A stretch of DNA of 64,000 bases from JAAYZB01 sp937958685 (GTDB lineage: Bacteria > Bacillota_I > Bacilli_A > Izemoplasmatales > Hujiaoplasmataceae): the NCBI GenBank assembly GCA_036824265.1, contig DAITAL010000001.1, positions 51,838 to 115,837 on the forward strand, written 5' to 3'. Within the stretch, counting starts at the first letter, position 1, and every line of letters begins with the position of its first letter. A program made the translations under genes and the position numbers. The notes below the pieces were generated by a model. It searched no databases. It had not been told where the DNA came from and saw only the letters and a program-made list of their open reading frames with translations. Positions 61,035 to 64,000 of this stretch are shown here, one piece after another.

Positions 61035-61271
61035 ATGACCCAGGAAGAAATCATCATTGAAATCAAAGAAGTCATCAATTTGATCAAACCATATATCCGC
61101 CGTGACGGCGGCGACATCGAATACGTCAATTTCGAGGACGGGATCGTCTACGTGAAACTTTCGGGAGCCTGCGTCGGTTGCGCCGGTTTTGAAAGCACCC
61201 TCAAGGAAATGGTCGAGGACACACTCCTCGAACGCGTTCCGGGAGTCATTGGCGTCGAGCACGTCTGGTAA
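61035..61271 (+). CDS. NifU-domain iron-sulfur scaffold protein (Nfu/YutI)
   Basis: A 78-residue NifU C-terminal-domain protein. IRRDGGDIEYVNFEDG precedes GACVGCAGF, where CVGC (46-49) binds a 4Fe-4S cluster for delivery to target proteins. AGAAGTGAG precedes the ATG. Equivalent to Bacillus YutI, found near yutD and yutG there as well. Confidence 0.94.
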   Translation: MTQEEIIIEIKEVINLIKPYIRRDGGDIEYVNFEDGIVYVKLSGACVGCAGFESTLKEMVEDTLLERVPGVIGVEHVW

Positions 61272-61283
61272 GGGGGAACAACG

Positions 61284-61772
61284 ATGGATAAAGACACAAT
61301 GAAAACAACCTGCATCAAGATGATCGAGGATCGCGGCTGCAAGATCAGCGACATCGTCGAAATCGTCTATGATCTGCAAAAAAAATATGTCCCCGATCTT
61401 GCCATGGCCACTTGCGCGGACGCCGTCGACCGGGTCCTCGGCAAACGCGAAGTCCAAAACGCCGTCTTCACAGGCATCGAGCTCGACTATCTGGCGGAGA
61501 ACGAGAAACTCCGGGAACCGCTTCAAAGCCTCGTCAACGACGACAATCCCTTATTCGGCATCGATGAGATCCTCGTGCTTTCGATCTGCAATCTCTACGG
61601 TTCGATCGGATTGACCAACTTCGGCTACGTCGACAAGGTCAAACCCGGGATCATCGGGAAACTAGACCGCGAAGGCAAGGAAACCGGTCAATGCCACACC
61701 TTCCTCGACGACATCATTGGCGCCATCGCCGCCGCCGCCGCCAGCTCTGTCGCCCACAATTCGAAATACTGA
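61284..61772 (+). CDS. pgpA: Phosphatidylglycerophosphatase A (low-GC Gram-positive type)
   Basis: Dephosphorylates phosphatidylglycerol-phosphate in phospholipid synthesis. The 162-residue protein matches the YutG-like form: NLYGSIGLTNFGYVDKVKPG and HTFLDDIIGAIAAAAASSVAH with the family Asp pair. Unlike the proteobacterial PgpA it has an extra N-terminal helical part (MKTTCIKMIEDRGCKISDIV) and little membrane character. AGGGGG lies before the ATG. Confidence 0.92.
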   Translation: MDKDTMKTTCIKMIEDRGCKISDIVEIVYDLQKKYVPDLAMATCADAVDRVLGKREVQNAVFTGIELDYLAENEKLREPLQSLVNDDNPLFGIDEILVLSICNLYGSIGLTNFGYVDKVKPGIIGKLDREGKETGQCHTFLDDIIGAIAAAAASSVAHNSKY

Positions 61773-61775
61773 ACC

Positions 61776-61808
61776 ATCGCGACACGCCATGTGTCGCGAT
61801 TGTTTTGC
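61776..61808 (+). terminator. Terminator after pgpA
   Basis: ATCGCGACAC-GCCAT-GTGTCGCGAT followed by TGTTTTG. The T-run overlaps the next -35. Confidence 0.8.
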
Positions 61809-61833
61809 ATAGCGGCTGATTATGTGGTATACT
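61805..61833 (+). promoter_or_regulatory. Promoter of the S1-domain gene
   Basis: TTGCAT (61805-61810), 17-base spacer, TATACT (61828-61833) preceded by TGg. Confidence 0.75.
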
Positions 61834-61864
61834 GACTTCGAGATATCTTTGAGAGGTGTTTTAT

Positions 61865-62206
61865 ATGAAAGTGGGAGACATCGTCAAAGGTCGAATCACC
61901 AGTATCAAACCTTATGGGGCTTTCGTCAAGATCAACGACGAACTCACCGGTTTGATCCACATCTCGGAACTGAGCGACGGTTACGTGCGGAACATCGAAG
62001 ACTTTCTGACCATCGGAGATGTCGTCGACCTGGAAATCATCAAGATCACCGAAGACAACAGGATCAGTTTGAGCTATCGCAACGCGAATCGGAAAAAACC
62101 CAAAAAGTATGTTGAAGTGAAACTCACGGAAGGGTTCAAACCTTTTGAGAAGATGTTGCCGGAATGGATCGACAGTTACCTCAAAAACAACAAGAACAAG
62201 CAATAA
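61865..62206 (+). CDS. S1 RNA-binding protein (YugI/GSP13/CvfD-like)
   Basis: A 113-residue protein: S1 domain MKVGDIVKGRITSIKPYGAF ... GLIHISELSDGYVRNIEDFL ... GDVVDLEIIKI (1-72), then a basic tail. Homologues bind ribosomes or mRNAs under stress. AGGTG precedes the ATG; an upstream ATT-rich in-frame extension adds only three residues. In Bacillus yugI is near pgi, the next gene here. Confidence 0.92.
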   Translation: MKVGDIVKGRITSIKPYGAFVKINDELTGLIHISELSDGYVRNIEDFLTIGDVVDLEIIKITEDNRISLSYRNANRKKPKKYVEVKLTEGFKPFEKMLPEWIDSYLKNNKNKQ

Positions 62207-62207
62207 A

Positions 62208-62240
62208 GGAAACCATGAGGCCGGAGCCAAGGTTTCTTTT
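62208..62240 (+). terminator. Terminator before pgi
   Basis: GGAAACC/GGTTTC with an inner GGC-CGGA-GCC stem (62208-62236), followed by TTTTCTTTTT. Confidence 0.8.
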
Positions 62241-62306
62241 CTTTTTGGAAAATTCCTGTTTTTTTCGGATGGGGTTCGGATTTTTCCATTCAACCAGGTG
62301 AAACCA

Positions 62307-62315
62307 TGATATAAT
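62307..62315 (+). promoter_or_regulatory. Promoter of pgi (extended -10)
   Basis: TGaTATAAT; no clear -35. Confidence 0.65.
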
Positions 62316-62339
62316 AAAAACAATCTTGGAGGTGTTCAT

Positions 62340-63677
62340 ATGGACAAATATCTGAATCTTGACAGTTTTCACGCCGTCGATTTTGTGAAGAAAAGCGAGA
62401 TCGAGCAGGTTCAGGCCGAGATCATCAAAGCGCGCAAGATGCTCGAATACGGCAACGGGCCCGGAAGCGATTATCTTGGTTGGCTGAATCTTCCGGAGGA
62501 GTTCGACAAAGATGAACTCGACCGCATCATCGAGGCGGCCAAGACGATCAGAAGACAGGCGAAAGTGCTTGTCGTGATCGGCATCGGCGGCTCCTATCTG
62601 GGAGCCAAGGCGGCAATCGAGATGCTCTCGCCCTATTTTTCCCGCAAACGGAGGCTGGAGGTCGTCTTCGCCGGCCACAACATGTCCTCGCAATATCTAG
62701 CTGAACTGATTGATTATCTCCAAGACAAGGATTTTGCGCTCAACGTCATCTCCAAATCGGGAACGACCACCGAACCGGCGATCGCCTTTAGGATCCTCAA
62801 GAAACTGATTGAGAAGAAATATGGCCTGTTCGAAGCCAAAAAGCGGATCTACGTCACGACCGACAAAAGCAAAGGCGCGCTCAGAAACCTGGCGATCAAG
62901 AACGATTATGAGATCTTCGAGATCCCCGGAAACATCGGCGGCCGCTACAGCGTCCTGACGGCGGGGGGGTTGTTGCCGATCGCCGCAAGCGGCGGCAACA
63001 TCAGACAGATCATGCAAGGCGCCAAAGCCGCCAGGAAAGCTTACAAGAAAAACGGCATTTGGGAAAACGATGTCCATTTGTACGTCGCGATGCGCAATCT
63101 TTTGTATCGCCGCGGGTACCAGGTGGAGATGCTGATCAACTATGAGCCCAAACTGCAGATGTTCACCGAGTGGTGGAAACAGCTGTTCGCCGAATCGGAA
63201 GGCAAGGACCGCAAGGGCCTCTTCGTCGCCGGCGCCACCTTCTCCACGGATCTGCATTCACTCGGACAATATATCCAAGATGGGAAAAGAATCCTGTTTG
63301 AGACCGTCATCCGCGTCGAGGATCCGGGCGCCGAGATCAAAATCGAAACCGAACCGGAAAACCTCGATGAACTCAATTATCTTGCGGGAAAGACCCTCGA
63401 CGACATCAACAAGAAAGCCCTGCTCGGAACCTTGCTCGCCCATGAGGAAGGCAAGGTTCCCAACCTTATCTTGAGCATCCCGAAAATCGACGACTATACA
63501 GTTGGCTACCTGTTCTACTTCTTTGAACTCGCCTGCGGCATCAGCGGCTATGTTCTCGAGGTGAACCCCTTTGACCAACCGGGCGTCGAAGCCTACAAGC
63601 AGAACATGTTCGCCCTTTTGGGAAAAACGGGCTATGAGGAACGCCGACAAGCCTTGGAAAGCAAATTGAGAAAATAA
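62340..63677 (+). CDS. pgi: Glucose-6-phosphate isomerase
   Basis: Interconverts glucose-6-phosphate and fructose-6-phosphate. The 445-residue short form is the Gram-positive type. Motifs: VVIGIGGSYLGAKAAIEML (about 79-97), NVISKSGTTTEPAIAFR (about 135-151), GGRYSVLTAGGLLPIA, and the C-terminal NPFDQPGVEAYK with the catalytic Lys. GGAGGTG lies 7 bases before the ATG. It has its own promoter. Confidence 0.98.
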   Translation: MDKYLNLDSFHAVDFVKKSEIEQVQAEIIKARKMLEYGNGPGSDYLGWLNLPEEFDKDELDRIIEAAKTIRRQAKVLVVIGIGGSYLGAKAAIEMLSPYFSRKRRLEVVFAGHNMSSQYLAELIDYLQDKDFALNVISKSGTTTEPAIAFRILKKLIEKKYGLFEAKKRIYVTTDKSKGALRNLAIKNDYEIFEIPGNIGGRYSVLTAGGLLPIAASGGNIRQIMQGAKAARKAYKKNGIWENDVHLYVAMRNLLYRRGYQVEMLINYEPKLQMFTEWWKQLFAESEGKDRKGLFVAGATFSTDLHSLGQYIQDGKRILFETVIRVEDPGAEIKIETEPENLDELNYLAGKTLDDINKKALLGTLLAHEEGKVPNLILSIPKIDDYTVGYLFYFFELACGISGYVLEVNPFDQPGVEAYKQNMFALLGKTGYEERRQALESKLRK

Positions 63678-63691
63678 CCTGGAGGTTAATC

Positions 63692-64000
63692 ATGAAAAAA
63701 GCATTGCTCGTTGTTGTGGTATTGTTGACGATTGTCTTATCGGCTTGTCAAAGAGTCATACCGTTGGATAATCCCGAACCGGAATTGTTCAGTGTCGTTC
63801 ATGAGGGAGACGATTTCACCTTGCTGAGAAGAACCGAGATCGAATCCGAACGGATCTGTTTGGCCATAGCGCTTCCCATTAACAGCCCGAAAGGGCTTTA
63901 TTGCGCTATTGGTTGGTGCGAACTGCAGGACTATTTGGTTTTATATGATGATGACTATTACGATCTTATTGGCGGCGCAGAGATGAATCTATTTACAGCC
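63692..64000 (+). CDS. Lipoprotein, N-terminal part (runs off the window)
   Basis: Fifteen bases after pgi with GGAGG. It reads MKKALLVVVVLLTIVLSACQ, a lipoprotein signal with lipobox LSAC (Cys19), then VIPLDNPEPELFSVVHEGDD. 103 codons are open to the edge. It has pairs of Cys (RICLAIALP, LYCAIGWCEL). I do not recognise the family from this part. Confidence 0.85.
   Translation, partial: MKKALLVVVVLLTIVLSACQRVIPLDNPEPELFSVVHEGDDFTLLRRTEIESERICLAIALPINSPKGLYCAIGWCELQDYLVLYDDDYYDLIGGAEMNLFTA

Noticed and set aside
1..64000. CRISPR arrays, transposases, phage or tRNA/rRNA genes
   Set aside because: No repeat array, transposase or integrase-like protein was seen, and no cloverleaf or rRNA signature stood out by eye; a tRNA scan could not be run.

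Overview
This is about 64 kb of a roughly 50% GC Bacillota-type chromosome, holding the replication origin and many core genes. Gram-positive traits are a T-box leader before asnS, SpoVG, RecF/GyrB/GyrA, KhpB/Jag, an ANTAR-linked glnA, the YutD/Nfu/PgpA and S1-protein/pgi neighbourhoods and SD-rich starts. It is probably a draft or metagenome assembly, because a 10-N gap sits inside aroQ. I see no rRNA, tRNA, CRISPR, phage or insertion sequence. Genus cannot be assigned from the sequence; a deep Bacilli lineage near the wall-less or erysipelotrichial groups is a guess.

Layout. 1-11.2 kb, minus strand: asnS (partial) with T-box, prs, spoVG, ispE, a glycerate kinase/C69 peptidase pair, a Y-family polymerase with YolD, PspC, and punA-purB-folD-flavoprotein. 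11.3-18.6 kb, plus strand: an aromatic operon tyrA-aroA-aroB-aroC-aroE/K-aroQ-aroF with a shikimate dehydrogenase-kinase fusion, then a small membrane protein. 18.6-25.5 kb, minus strand: aminotransferase-purA, an FAD dehydrogenase, dnaN and dnaA. oriC lies at about 25.5-25.8 kb. 25.8-40.5 kb, plus strand: rpmH-rnpA-yidC-jag-pth, an SDR, mfd, then S4 protein-recF-gyrB-gyrA-serS. 40.5-50.4 kb is mixed: HIT and HAD proteins, DagK, ksgA, glyA, an ANTAR regulator with glnA, hslO, dus, hflX. 50.4-64 kb, plus strand: YfhO/GT2/GtrA, cdaA, a large oxidoreductase-SCP2-membrane fusion, a degenerate GGDEF membrane protein, ispD-ispF, yutD-nfu-pgpA, S1 protein, pgi and a truncated lipoprotein.

How genes fit together. 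Purine supply (prs, purA, purB, punA, folD), isoprenoid supply (ispE, ispD, ispF) and envelope functions (DagK, PgpA, YfhO/GT2/GtrA) are spread around the origin. The aromatic operon covers every step from PEP and erythrose-4-phosphate to chorismate, plus tyrosine branching. The strongest candidates for something new are the three-part protein at 55894-58251 with its degenerate sensor-like partner at 58277-59449, and the receiver-less ANTAR protein paired with a hairpin leader in front of glnA. Most promoters I could place carry an extended -10 (TGnTATAAT), often with a poor -35.
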